Origin: Roseovarius sp.
GTDB taxonomy: Bacteria; Pseudomonadota; Alphaproteobacteria; Rhodobacterales; Rhodobacteraceae
Assembly (NCBI RefSeq): GCF_030373445.1
Contig: NZ_JAUCYU010000003.1
Location: 62,001 to 126,000, forward strand
Reading direction: 5' to 3'
DNA: 64,000 bases
Of this stretch, positions 43,714 to 52,267 are shown in pieces. Both the position numbers and the translations under genes were made by a program. Under the pieces are notes generated by a model. The model was not told the DNA's origin, ran no database searches, and saw nothing but the letters and a program-made list of their open reading frames with translations. Position 1 is the stretch's first letter. Every line of letters begins with the position of its first letter.

Positions 43714-45138
43714 TCAGGTGCCGGACGGACCGCCATGGCTGCCCGGGCGGGGGTCGTCGTCGCGGTGCCATGGCTTCGAGCGGTCGGTCTGGCGGCAGAT
43801 GTCGCGGAGGGCGGTTTGCAGGCCCTCGGCGAGGGTCGGGTGGTAGAACGGCAGGTCGAGCACGTCGGAGGCGGTGAGGCCCTGCTGGATGACCCAGGCG
43901 AGGAGGTGGGCGAGGTGTTCGCCGCCCGGCGCGCAGAGCGAGGCGCCGGTGAGGCGGCCGTCGGTGGCGCTTGCGTGGAGGCGGACGAGGCCGTGGGCCT
44001 GCCCCATGACCTTGGCACGGCCCTGGTCGCCATAGTCGGCGGTGCCGGTGACGTGCCCTGCCTCGTCGGGGCCCGGGATGGTGCCGATGGTGGCGGCCTC
44101 GGGGCGGGTGAAGGAGATGGCGAGGGGGGTCTTGCGGGGGGAGGCCGACACCTTTGGCCAGGTGGCGGCGTTGCAGCCGGCGATGGTGCCTTCGTCGGAG
44201 GCCTCGTGCAGGAGGGGGCGGTCGTGGTTTGCGTCGCCGGCGATGAAGACCGGCGCGTCGCCGCATTGCAGGGTGTCGGGGTCGAAGATCGGCGTGCCGT
44301 GGTCGTCGAGGTCGAGATCGGCGTTTTCGAGTTCCAGCGCGTCGAGCGACGGGGGCCGGCCCGCGGCGACGAGCACGCGCTCGAAGCGGGCGGTGTTGCC
44401 GTGCCAGGACAGGTCCACCCCGTCGGGATGGGCCGCCGGCTCGGGTTTGCAGTCCAGGTGGATGGGGAAGCTGTCGGAGAGCACGGCGTAGAGCGCGGCG
44501 CTTGTCTCGGGGGGCAGGCCCGCGAGGCTGTCGCCCGCGTCGAACACCTCGACCTGCACGCCCAGCCGGTGCATCGCCTGTGCCAGTTCCAGCCCCAGCG
44601 GCCCGGCGCCGATCACCGCCATGCTGGCGGGCAGGTCGTCGAGTTCGAAGATCGTGCGATTGGTGAGCACCCGGTCGGCCACGGCCCTGTAGGGGCCGGG
44701 CAGGTCGGGCGCGGCGCCGGTGGCGATTACGACGGCGCGGGCCTCGACCGTGTCGCCGGTGTCGAGGGCAAGCTCGCCCGGCGCCTCGAACCGGGCGCGG
44801 GCCTTGAGGCAGGTGCCGTCGGGCAGATCGGCGATGGACCGGCGGACGCCGGCGGCGAAGTCGTCACGCATCCGGCGGACGCGGCCGAGCACGTCGGCGC
44901 CCCGGACCTCGACCCGGGCATGGATGCCGAAGCGGTCGGCATCGGACGCGCCATGGGCCGCGTCGGCCGCGGCGATCAGCAGTTTGGAGGGCATGCAGCC
45001 CACCGTGGCGCAGGTGGTGCCGGCGAAGTCCGGGTCGATCAGCCGGGTTTCGGCCCCCTGCCGCCTTGCGTGGCGCTCGGCCGCGAGCCCGGCGGTGCCG
45101 GCACCGATCACGGCGACATCTGCAACATGGCGGGTCAT
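43714..45138 (-). CDS. Pyridine-nucleotide disulfide oxidoreductase, dihydrolipoamide-dehydrogenase-like
   Basis: The 474-residue flavoprotein has the FAD motif DVAVIGAGTAGLAAE, redox cysteines Cys43 and Cys48 in TTCATVGCMPSK, a second NAD(P) Rossmann motif (VIGAGPLGLELAQ), FIAGDANHDRP in the FAD site and the C-terminal HPTLAE active-site dyad. It lacks a neighbouring 2-oxoacid dehydrogenase, so it may not be the housekeeping Lpd. The tail (KPWHRDDDPRPGSHGG) is polar and extra. I start at 45138; longer frames are unsupported. Confidence 0.85.
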   Translation of the reverse strand: MTRHVADVAVIGAGTAGLAAERHARRQGAETRLIDPDFAGTTCATVGCMPSKLLIAAADAAHGASDADRFGIHARVEVRGADVLGRVRRMRDDFAAGVRRSIADLPDGTCLKARARFEAPGELALDTGDTVEARAVVIATGAAPDLPGPYRAVADRVLTNRTIFELDDLPASMAVIGAGPLGLELAQAMHRLGVQVEVFDAGDSLAGLPPETSAALYAVLSDSFPIHLDCKPEPAAHPDGVDLSWHGNTARFERVLVAAGRPPSLDALELENADLDLDDHGTPIFDPDTLQCGDAPVFIAGDANHDRPLLHEASDEGTIAGCNAATWPKVSASPRKTPLAISFTRPEAATIGTIPGPDEAGHVTGTADYGDQGRAKVMGQAHGLVRLHASATDGRLTGASLCAPGGEHLAHLLAWVIQQGLTASDVLDLPFYHPTLAEGLQTALRDICRQTDRSKPWHRDDDPRPGSHGGPSGT

Positions 45139-45270
45139 CCGGGTCTCCTGCGTCCTGTCAGGGTCAACCCGGCGGAAAGGGCACCGGTTCCACGGCCGCC
45201 CGCCCCGGCGCGGCGTCAATGGGTCAAGGTCGGGAGGGGGATCAGGCGATTGCGCCCGACCCGGCGGCGA

Positions 45271-46008
45271 TCAGCCCGGCGTGCCGTGGCCGAACCCCGC
45301 GTCCCCGACCGCGTCCCCCCTCTCGGCGAGCGCTGCAAGCTTCGGATAGGTCCGGTGGAACATCTCGAGGAACGCGTCGGCCGGGAAATCGGCGTAGAGG
45401 CCCCGGTCGTTCACGTATTCCATGTGGCGCCGGTTGCCGGCGTCGAATTCGTGGAAGAGCGCGTCGGAGGTGCCGTCGAAGACGAGGGGTTTCACGCCGA
45501 ACCGGTCGCAGAGGTCCATGTTGAAGGCCGGGGTGATCTTGTAGCTCTTCCCGTCGAGCCAGACCTGCACGTAGCCGTGGAAGATGAAGAGGTCGGTCTC
45601 CATCAGCTCGGCCAGCTTGGGCGTGTTGAGGTGGTTCTTCACGTCGGCGAAGCCCAGCGCCGCCGGGATGCCCGCGGCGCGCAGGCAGGCGGCGAGCAGG
45701 ATCGCCTTGGGCACGCAGAAGGCGGCATCCTGCGCGGCGATGGCGCTGGCGCGGTAGGCGTTGGGGGTGAGGTCGTAGGTGTAGGGATCGTAGCGCAGCC
45801 CGTCGCGCACGGCGTCGAAGAGGCGGATGGCCTTTTCGGTCTGCGTGGCGTCGGGCGGGAGGGCTTCGAGAGCGGCCTCGGTGAAGGCGCGGACGGCCGG
45901 GCTGTCGCTGTCGACGTAATGGCCGGGGCGGGTGTAGATCTCGGGCGGTTGGGCGCTGTCGGTGTCGGGGGTCATCTCGTCTCCCATCGGTTGGGGCGGG
46001 GCCGTCAT
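45271..46008 (-). CDS. Transglutaminase-like cysteine peptidase-fold protein
   Basis: The 245-residue protein has a transglutaminase-like core. The catalytic Cys sits in DAAFCVPKAILLAACLRAAGIPAALGFADV, followed by the His in FIFHGYVQVWLDGKSYKITPAFN. No signal peptide is seen. Members of this family are hydrolases or amide-bond-modifying enzymes; the role here is unknown. Its ATG directly follows the hydratase gene (one base gap), which places it at the end of the long carboxylase operon. An in-frame ATG at 45975 would give a 234-residue form. Confidence 0.8.
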   Translation of the reverse strand: MTAPPQPMGDEMTPDTDSAQPPEIYTRPGHYVDSDSPAVRAFTEAALEALPPDATQTEKAIRLFDAVRDGLRYDPYTYDLTPNAYRASAIAAQDAAFCVPKAILLAACLRAAGIPAALGFADVKNHLNTPKLAELMETDLFIFHGYVQVWLDGKSYKITPAFNMDLCDRFGVKPLVFDGTSDALFHEFDAGNRRHMEYVNDRGLYADFPADAFLEMFHRTYPKLAALAERGDAVGDAGFGHGTPG

Positions 46009-46009
46009 G

Positions 46010-46768
46010 TCACTTGCCGACGAATTTCGATACGGCGGCGATCATTTCCGGCCGACCGGCCAGTTCGGCCTGGTAGTCGCGTTCGAGGTCGAGCTGGGCG
46101 TCGAGCGCGTCGTCGGTGGCGGCGTTGACGAGCTGCTTGGTGCGCTGCGCGGCCAATGGCGGCAGGGCGGCGATGCGGTCGGCGGTGGCGCGGGCCTCGT
46201 CGGCCAGCCGCTCGGGCGGGTGGACGGCCCAGACGAGCCCCCAGTCGCGGGCCTGTGCCGCGCCGATCCTTTCACCCAGCAGCATCATCGACAGGGCGCG
46301 GGTGCGGCCCGCGCAGCGCGGGATGAAGAGCGTGTTGCCGCCGTCGGGCACCAGCGCGATGCCGGCGAAGGGTTCGTAGAAGAAGGCGGTTTCGGCGGCC
46401 AGCACGATATCGGCGGAAAAGGCGAGGCCCACGCTGACCCCGGCGCAGGCGCCGTTGACCGCCGAGATCACGATCAGGCGGGAGCGGCGGACCGCGCGGA
46501 TGAGGGGGTTGAAGTAGTCCTCGAGCACCGAGCGGAGGTCGCAGCCCTCGCTGAGGTCGACGGTGGAGAGGTCGTAGCCCGCCCCGAAGGCACGGCCCGC
46601 CCCGGTGACGATCACGGCGCGGACGGCTTCGTTGCCTTCCAGCTCGGCCAGCGCCGCGCGCATCTCGTCGGCGCTTTCGTTCCTCATGGCGTTGAGCTTG
46701 TCGGGCCGGTTGACCGTGAGGGTGGCGACGGGGCCGTCGATGGCGACGGTGATATCCTGGTAGGTCAT
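46010..46768 (-). CDS. Enoyl-CoA hydratase/isomerase family protein
   Basis: The 252-residue crotonase-fold protein has a CoA-site RPDKLNAM, an oxyanion hole formed by the AGRAFGAGYDLS and NGACAGVSVGLAFSADIV segments, and PFAGIALVPDGGNTLFIPR near the position of the second catalytic acid. The first catalytic Glu position reads as non-acidic (VSVGLA), so isomerase or another crotonase activity is possible instead of hydration. It overlaps the DsbA-fold gene by ATGA. Confidence 0.85.
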   Translation of the reverse strand: MTYQDITVAIDGPVATLTVNRPDKLNAMRNESADEMRAALAELEGNEAVRAVIVTGAGRAFGAGYDLSTVDLSEGCDLRSVLEDYFNPLIRAVRRSRLIVISAVNGACAGVSVGLAFSADIVLAAETAFFYEPFAGIALVPDGGNTLFIPRCAGRTRALSMMLLGERIGAAQARDWGLVWAVHPPERLADEARATADRIAALPPLAAQRTKQLVNAATDDALDAQLDLERDYQAELAGRPEMIAAVSKFVGK

Positions 46769-47385
46769 GTCGGTTCCTTTTCCCGCGCGGCGCGCCGTGA
46801 CAGCCGCCAGTCGAGTTGTGGCAGACGGTCGGCGCCGAAGAAAGGCTCGCCGTCGAGGATGAAGAAGGGCGAGCCCCAGATGCCGGCGGCGATGGCCGCG
46901 TCGTTGGCCTGGCGGAGTTTGTCCTTGGACGTGTCCGCCGTCGCCAGGTGGTCGGCCTCGGACCGGGAGAGGCCGATATGCGCGGCGAGGTCGGCCAGCG
47001 TTGCGGGGTCGGTCAGGTCGGCGCCCTGGCCGAAATGCGCGGAAAGCGCGTGGCGGGCGAAATCGGTGGCCTGTGCCGGGTCTTTTGCGGCGATGCCGTA
47101 GTAGAGCCGCGCCGCCGCGTGGGTGGACTTGGCGAAGGAGGGGGGCATGACGAAGGGCAGGCCGTGAAAGGCCGCGGAGCGTTCGAAATCGAGCGGCATG
47201 TAATCGGCCTTGGGCCCGTCCTGCAGCGGGGCCACCATGCCGAAATGGTTGCGGCAGGCCCAGAGCAGGACCGGGTGCCAGACCAGCCGCGCGCCGTGGG
47301 CCGCCGCGATGTCCTCGGCCAGGGGGGCTGCGCAATAGGCGTAGGGCGAGGCGAAGTCGAAGTAGAAGTCGATTGATCCGGTCAC
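46765..47385 (-). CDS. 2-hydroxychromene-2-carboxylate isomerase family (DsbA-fold, kappa-class GST-like)
   Basis: The 206-residue protein starts IDFYFDFASPYAYCAAPL, the Ser-containing motif that binds glutathione in HCCA isomerases. It ends with GIWGSPFFILDGEPFFGADRLPQL, which carries the family's cis-Pro loop. HCCA isomerase acts in naphthalene degradation, but no naphthalene genes are nearby, so a glutathione-dependent isomerisation of some other intermediate is more likely. It overlaps the carboxyltransferase gene by ATGA. Confidence 0.87.
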   Translation of the reverse strand: MTGSIDFYFDFASPYAYCAAPLAEDIAAAHGARLVWHPVLLWACRNHFGMVAPLQDGPKADYMPLDFERSAAFHGLPFVMPPSFAKSTHAAARLYYGIAAKDPAQATDFARHALSAHFGQGADLTDPATLADLAAHIGLSRSEADHLATADTSKDKLRQANDAAIAAGIWGSPFFILDGEPFFGADRLPQLDWRLSRRAAREKEPT

Positions 47386-48989
47386 AGGCGCAGCACCCCG
47401 TAGCCGGGGGTGCCAAGCGGCGCGTTGAGCGCGCTGGTGATCGCCATGCCCAGCGCGTTGCGGGTGTCGACCGGGTCGATGATGCCGTCATCCCAGAGAT
47501 GCGATGTGGCGTAATAGGCCGAGAGCTGTTCCATGTAGGCCTTGCCGGTGGTCTCGCGCAGCGCCTCGAGCACGGTGTCGTCGACCTCCTCGCCGTTGCG
47601 CTTCATCTGGGCGGCCTTCACGTCGGCCAGGGTGTTGGCGGCCTGTTCGCCGCCCATGACGCCGATCTGGCTGTTGGGCCAGGCGAACATGAAACGCCCG
47701 TCGAAGGCGCGGCCGCACATGCCGTAATTGCCCGCCCCGAAGGAGCCGTTGCACATGACGGTGAATTTCGGGACGTGGCTGCAGGTCATGGCCATGATCA
47801 TCTTGGCGCCGTCCTTGGTGATGCCCTCGCGCTCGTACTCGCGCCCGATCATGTAGCCGGTGATGTTCTGCAGGAAGACCAGCGGCGTGTTGTTCTGGTT
47901 GCAGAGTTCGATGAAATGCGCGCCCTTGAGGGCGCTGTCGTTGAAGAGCACGCCGTTGTTGCCCAGCACGCCGACCTTCCAGCCCCAGATATTGGCGAAG
48001 CCGCAGACCAGCGTGGTGCCGTAATCGGGCTGGTATTCGTGGAAGCGGCTGCCGTCGACGATGCGCGCGATCACCTCGCGCATGTCGAAGCCTTTCTTGA
48101 TGTCGTCGGGGAGGATGCCGTACAGGTCCTTCGGGTCGTAATGGGGCGGGACCGGGTCGTCGCGCTGGCACTCCCACTTCTTCGGCTTTTCCCATTGCTG
48201 GACGATCTCGCGGCCGATGGCGATGGCCTCTTCCTCGGTCTCGGCCGGGTAGTCGCAGGTGCCGCTGACGGAGGTGTGCATCTCGGCGCCGCCCAGTTCC
48301 TCGGCGGTGACCTCCTCGCCGGTGGCGGCCTTGACGAGGGGCGGGCCGCCGAGGAAGACCGCGCCGGTGCCGCGCACGATGACATTGTAATCCGACAGCC
48401 CCGGCACGTAGGCGCCGCCGGCGGTGCACTGCCCGAAGACGAGCGCGAGCTGCTTGATGCCGGCCTTGGACAGGAGGCACTGGTTGCGGAAGATGCGGCC
48501 GGCCATGTAGCGGTCGGCGAAGACCTGGTTCTGCATGGGCAGGAAGCCGCCCGCGCTGTCGCAGAGGTGGATCACGGGGAGGTGGTTTTCCAGCGCGATA
48601 TCGAGGCAGCGGACGATCTTCTTGACCGAGAGCGGGTACCACGCGCCGCCCTTCACCGAGCTGTCGTCGGCGTGGATGATCACCTCGCGGCCCGAGACGA
48701 TGCCGAGGCCGGTGATGATGCTGGCGCCGGGGCTTTCGCCGTCATACTCGGTATTGGCGGCGAGCGAGGACAGTTCGAGAAAGGGCGTGCCCGGATCGAG
48801 CAGCAGTTCCAGCCGCTCGCGCGGGCGCATCTTGCCGTGCTTTTCCAGCCGGCGGATGTCGCGCTCGGGGCGGTCGTCGCGGGCGGCGCGCTGCATTTCG
48901 CGGAACTCGGCGACGCGGGCGCGGTTGCGGGCGGCGCGGGTCTTGAACTCGGCGCTGGCCGGGTTGATCGCGGAGGTGATCCTACGCAT
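47382..48989 (-). CDS. Biotin-dependent acyl-CoA carboxylase, carboxyltransferase subunit (MccB/AtuC/LiuB-like)
   Basis: The 535-residue beta subunit has an N-terminal half with HLCDSAGGFLPMQNQVF and QCTAGGAYVPGLSDY (acyl-CoA pocket), and a C-terminal half with FLQNITGYMIGREYEREGITKDGAKMI (carboxybiotin pocket), as in methylcrotonoyl- and geranyl-CoA carboxylases. It overlaps the biotin-carrier gene by 8 bases. The absence of HMG-CoA lyase nearby argues against leucine breakdown, and AtuA in the operon favours a terpenoid-type substrate. The residue choice that separates the two carboxylases was not resolved. Confidence 0.92.
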   Translation of the reverse strand: MRRITSAINPASAEFKTRAARNRARVAEFREMQRAARDDRPERDIRRLEKHGKMRPRERLELLLDPGTPFLELSSLAANTEYDGESPGASIITGLGIVSGREVIIHADDSSVKGGAWYPLSVKKIVRCLDIALENHLPVIHLCDSAGGFLPMQNQVFADRYMAGRIFRNQCLLSKAGIKQLALVFGQCTAGGAYVPGLSDYNVIVRGTGAVFLGGPPLVKAATGEEVTAEELGGAEMHTSVSGTCDYPAETEEEAIAIGREIVQQWEKPKKWECQRDDPVPPHYDPKDLYGILPDDIKKGFDMREVIARIVDGSRFHEYQPDYGTTLVCGFANIWGWKVGVLGNNGVLFNDSALKGAHFIELCNQNNTPLVFLQNITGYMIGREYEREGITKDGAKMIMAMTCSHVPKFTVMCNGSFGAGNYGMCGRAFDGRFMFAWPNSQIGVMGGEQAANTLADVKAAQMKRNGEEVDDTVLEALRETTGKAYMEQLSAYYATSHLWDDGIIDPVDTRNALGMAITSALNAPLGTPGYGVLRL

Positions 48990-49485
48990 CGCCGTCTTCC
49001 TCCTCTTGCAGCCGGGCCACGATGGCGCCCTTCTCGAAGACGTCGCCTTCGGATTTCAGGATCTCGGCCAGCACGCCGTCGCGCTCGGCCGTCAGGTTGG
49101 TCTGAAGTTTCATGCTTTCGATGGTCAGGATCGTGTCGCCGGCGGTGACGGGGTCGCCGGGCTGTTTCTCGACGCTGACGACGACGCCGGGCATGGGGGC
49201 GCGGATGTCGCCGCTGCCCTGCACCTTTTCGCGGGCGGCATCGCGCGGGTCGACGAATTCGACGATCCAGGTGCGGCCGCCGAGATGCAGGAAGGCGCGG
49301 TTGCCGCTGCGGGCCTGGTGATAGGTGATGTCCTCGCCGTCGATCCGGGCGTGGCGCAGGGCACCGGTGGTGCCGGTTTCGCGCAAGGCATGGCCGCGGC
49401 CGTCGATGCGGAGCTCGAGATCGGGCCGGAGGGCGGCGATGTCCATCTCGTGCGGCGTGCCGTTGAGGCGGAGTTTCAGTTTCAT
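48982..49485 (-). CDS. Biotin carboxyl carrier protein of the acyl-CoA carboxylase
   Basis: The 167-residue protein has an N-terminal domain (about 1-90) like the BT/oligomerisation region found in MccA. A C-terminal biotinyl domain follows with APMPGVVVSVEKQPGDPV and the biotinylated Lys126 in ESMKLQ (usually EAMKM). In most bacteria this is the C-terminal part of one alpha subunit; here it is a separate gene. Its ATG overlaps the biotin carboxylase stop by one base. Confidence 0.9.
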   Translation of the reverse strand: MKLKLRLNGTPHEMDIAALRPDLELRIDGRGHALRETGTTGALRHARIDGEDITYHQARSGNRAFLHLGGRTWIVEFVDPRDAAREKVQGSGDIRAPMPGVVVSVEKQPGDPVTAGDTILTIESMKLQTNLTAERDGVLAEILKSEGDVFEKGAIVARLQEEEDGDA

Positions 49486-50975
49486 CAGTTCCTCCAGCCG
49501 CCGATCGAGGCGTAGGGTTCGGGCGCGTCGAAGGCGAGGGTGCGGAATTCGCGGAAGGTGAGCGCCGCGGCCATCAGCACGCGGGCGGCCTCGTGCGGGG
49601 AGAGGTCGGGCTCGGCCAGTGCGGCCTCGTGCTCGGCCACGAAGCCGGTGTGCAGCGGGTCGTCGCGGAAGGCCGGGTGCGCGAGGATGCGGGCGAGGTA
49701 GTTGATGTTGGTCTCGACCCCCAGCAGCACGGTGCGTTCGAGCGCCTGTTGCGCCGCCGCGATGGCGGCGGGCCGGTCGGGGCCGGCGACGACGAGCTTG
49801 GCCAGCATGGAGTCGAAATCGAGGGTGACGTCGGTGCCCTCGCGCAGGCCGTTCTCGAAGCGGATGTTGTCGCCCGTAGGCGGGTCGAGATGGAGGATGC
49901 GGCCGGTGGCGGGCATGAAATCCTGTTCCGGCACCTCGGCGCAGACGCGGCATTCAAGCGCGTGGCCGGTAAGGGTGATGTCAGGCTGGTCGAGGGAAAG
50001 CCCGCGCCCGGCGGCGATGTCGAGCTGCAGTGCCACGAGGTCGAGCCCGGTGACCATTTCGGTAACGGGGTGTTCCACCTGCAGGCGGGTGTTCATTTCC
50101 AGGAAGTAGAAGGTGCCGTCGGGGGCGAGGATGAATTCGACCGTGCCGGCGTTGCGGTAGGCCACGGCCTCGGACAGGCGGACGGCCGCTGCGCAGATCT
50201 CGTCGCGCAGGGCGGGGTCGAGATGGCCGGCGGGGGCCTCCTCGATGATCTTCTGGAAGCGGCGCTGGACCGAGCATTCGCGCTCGAAGAGGTGCAGCAC
50301 CTTGCCCTGCCCGTCGCCCAGAACCTGCACCTCGATATGGCGCGGGCGTTCGACGTAGCGCTCGGCATAGATGGTCGGATCGCCGAAATAGCGCTCGGCC
50401 TCGGAGCGGGCGGTGCGGGCGCGGGTGAGCAGGTCTTGCTTGCCCTCGACGATGCTCATGCCCTTGCCGCCGCCGCCGGCGGAGGCCTTGATCAGCAGCG
50501 GGAAGCCGATGCTCGCGGCCTTCTCGACGAAGGCGTCGATATCCTCGCCGCCGGTGACCGAGGGGGCGACCGGCACGCCGTTTTCTTCGGCGAACCGCCG
50601 CGAGCGGATCTTGTCGCCCATCAGGTCGATCGTGTCGGGGGCGGGGCCGATGAAGACGAGGCCCGCGGCCTCGACCGCGCGGGCGAAGCCGCTGTTCTCG
50701 GACAGGAAGCCGTAGCCCGGGTGGATCGCCTCGGCGCCGGTTTCCCGCGCCGTCTCGATGATCTGTTCGGCATCGAGATAGGCGGCGACGGGCGTGTCGC
50801 CGGTGATCTCGGCGCTCGCGTCGGCCAGCCGGACGAAGCGGGCATTGCGTTCGGACAGGTGGTGCACCGCGACCGTCTCCACCCCGAGCCTGCGGCAGGT
50901 GTCGATCACCCGGCAGGCGATCTCGCCGCGGTTGGCGATCAGGATGCGTTTGAAGGGCGGGGTGTCGTGACCCAT
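49485..50975 (-). CDS. Biotin carboxylase subunit of the acyl-CoA carboxylase
   Basis: The 496-residue ATP-grasp enzyme has the usual order: FKRILIANRGEIACRVIDTC preATP domain, ATP loop KASAGGGGKGMSIV, VQRRFQKIIEEAPA, the metal/bicarbonate segment FLEMNTRLQVEHPVTEMVTGLDLV, and the C-terminal domain ending in YASIGGWRN, close to the point where MccA-type proteins continue into their BT domain. This gene and the next encode what is normally one alpha subunit. It lies 64 bases after the binding-protein gene, with a strong hairpin in between. Confidence 0.93.
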   Translation of the reverse strand: MGHDTPPFKRILIANRGEIACRVIDTCRRLGVETVAVHHLSERNARFVRLADASAEITGDTPVAAYLDAEQIIETARETGAEAIHPGYGFLSENSGFARAVEAAGLVFIGPAPDTIDLMGDKIRSRRFAEENGVPVAPSVTGGEDIDAFVEKAASIGFPLLIKASAGGGGKGMSIVEGKQDLLTRARTARSEAERYFGDPTIYAERYVERPRHIEVQVLGDGQGKVLHLFERECSVQRRFQKIIEEAPAGHLDPALRDEICAAAVRLSEAVAYRNAGTVEFILAPDGTFYFLEMNTRLQVEHPVTEMVTGLDLVALQLDIAAGRGLSLDQPDITLTGHALECRVCAEVPEQDFMPATGRILHLDPPTGDNIRFENGLREGTDVTLDFDSMLAKLVVAGPDRPAAIAAAQQALERTVLLGVETNINYLARILAHPAFRDDPLHTGFVAEHEAALAEPDLSPHEAARVLMAAALTFREFRTLAFDAPEPYASIGGWRN

Positions 50976-51004
50976 GGGAATGATACTCCGGAAAACTCGG
51001 GAAT

Positions 51005-51032
51005 GCGGCGGGCCGGTGGGCCGGCCCGCCGC
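51005..51032 (-). terminator. Strong hairpin between Liv-type binding-protein and biotin carboxylase genes
   Basis: GCGGCGGGCCGG pairs perfectly with CCGGCCCGCCGC around a TGGG loop (12-bp stem), starting 8 bases after the binding-protein stop. A short GTTTTCC stretch follows on the minus strand. It could partly terminate transcription and keep the carboxylase below the binding protein in dosage. Confidence 0.6.
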
Positions 51033-51039
51033 CTTGGTG

Positions 51040-52218
51040 TCAGTACTCGGTGAACTCGGTGACGGGCGTGAGCGAGCCCGCCTCGGGATCGACCTGCAGG
51101 ACGCGCACGGCGGTGGCCGAGATGTGCCTGTCGGGCGCGAAGTCGAGCGGCAGGGTGATGCCGTGGGTGTCGAACGCCTCGCCCGATTCCATCTGTTCGA
51201 CGGCGCAGGCGCGGGTCGGTTCGTCACCGCAGCGGCGGATCGCCTCAATCATGATCGACGTCGCGATATAGCCGGTGATGGCGTAGCGGTTGAGCGCGCC
51301 CTGTTCCTCCTCGTTCAGGTGCGCCTTGGCCATGTCCTCGAAATGCTGGCTCCCTTCCGAGCCGCGCGGGGAGATGTAGTCGCCGCTGTAGTAGTCGTAT
51401 CCGAAGGGCGCCGAGAGCTGCATGATCGGCGGCAGGGTCGAGGTGGGCACGGTGGCGATCCTGAGGTCGAGCTTGAACTTGCTGGCCTCTTTCAGCATCG
51501 CCGGGATCTCGGTGGTGACGCCGCCCGCGACCAGCACGTTCACCCCGTCGGAGCGGGTGCGCAGGATCTCGGCGCCGAAATCCTTCTGCCCGCGCTTGTA
51601 GCGGATCGGTTCGGCGGTGTCGGCGCCGAACTCGTCCACCGCGCGGTGGAACGCCTCCTCGACCTGGTTGCCGAAATCGTCATCCTGCCGGATCACGCCG
51701 TATTTGGGGCTTTCGGGGCTGTCGTTGTCGTGGATGTACTTGAGCTGGGCATAGAGCAGGTCCTGGTAGGACGCGCCCAGCATGAAGACCGAGGGCTTGA
51801 TCGGGTCCACCGCCGCCTGCAGCGGCGAGAAGGACACGATGGCGGGAATGCCTTCCTCCTCGAGGATCGGCAGGATCGCCGCCGTTCCGGCCCCTGCCCC
51901 GGTGCCGATGAGGCCGAACAGCCCCTCGTCCATCAGCTTGCGCAGGCCCTGCACCGTGCGGGCCGGCACGTAGCCGTCATCCTCGGTGCGGATGGTGACC
52001 TGGCGGCCGTTGACGCCGCCGTTGGCGTTGGCCTCGCGCGCGGCGATGACCGATCCGAAATGCGCGGCGCGGCCGACCAGCGCGGCCGAGCTTGTCATGG
52101 GCAGCACGTTGCCGATCACGATCTCGTCGTCGGTGACGCCCTCCTCCTGCGCCGTGACGAACGTGGCCGTTGCCAGCAACGCCGCGAGCCCGAGGGCTCC
52201 TGTCTTCAGTCGTCTCAT
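51040..52218 (-). CDS. Branched-chain-type ABC transporter binding protein (LivJ-like)
   Basis: The 392-residue precursor has a signal peptide (about 1-23, ending FVTAQ). A Peripla_BP_6 fold follows: DDEIVIGNVLPMTSSAALVGRA, GGVNGRQVTIRTEDDGYVPARTV, LFGLIGTGAGAGTAAILP. It works with the LivH, LivM, LivG and LivF-like proteins encoded upstream. In catabolic operons these importers often take aromatic or short branched acids rather than amino acids, which fits the acyl-CoA genes here. Confidence 0.9.
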   Translation of the reverse strand: MRRLKTGALGLAALLATATFVTAQEEGVTDDEIVIGNVLPMTSSAALVGRAAHFGSVIAAREANANGGVNGRQVTIRTEDDGYVPARTVQGLRKLMDEGLFGLIGTGAGAGTAAILPILEEEGIPAIVSFSPLQAAVDPIKPSVFMLGASYQDLLYAQLKYIHDNDSPESPKYGVIRQDDDFGNQVEEAFHRAVDEFGADTAEPIRYKRGQKDFGAEILRTRSDGVNVLVAGGVTTEIPAMLKEASKFKLDLRIATVPTSTLPPIMQLSAPFGYDYYSGDYISPRGSEGSQHFEDMAKAHLNEEEQGALNRYAITGYIATSIMIEAIRRCGDEPTRACAVEQMESGEAFDTHGITLPLDFAPDRHISATAVRVLQVDPEAGSLTPVTEFTEY

Positions 52219-52267
52219 GGTTGGTCCTCCTCTGTTCGTTGTCAGCCCGTGGCCATTGGCTTTGTCG

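Noticed and set aside
47382..50975. Leucine degradation (liu) operon.
   Set aside because: The carboxylase and the isovaleryl-type dehydrogenase would fit, but there is no HMG-CoA lyase, and AtuA plus an acyl-CoA synthetase point to a different acid.
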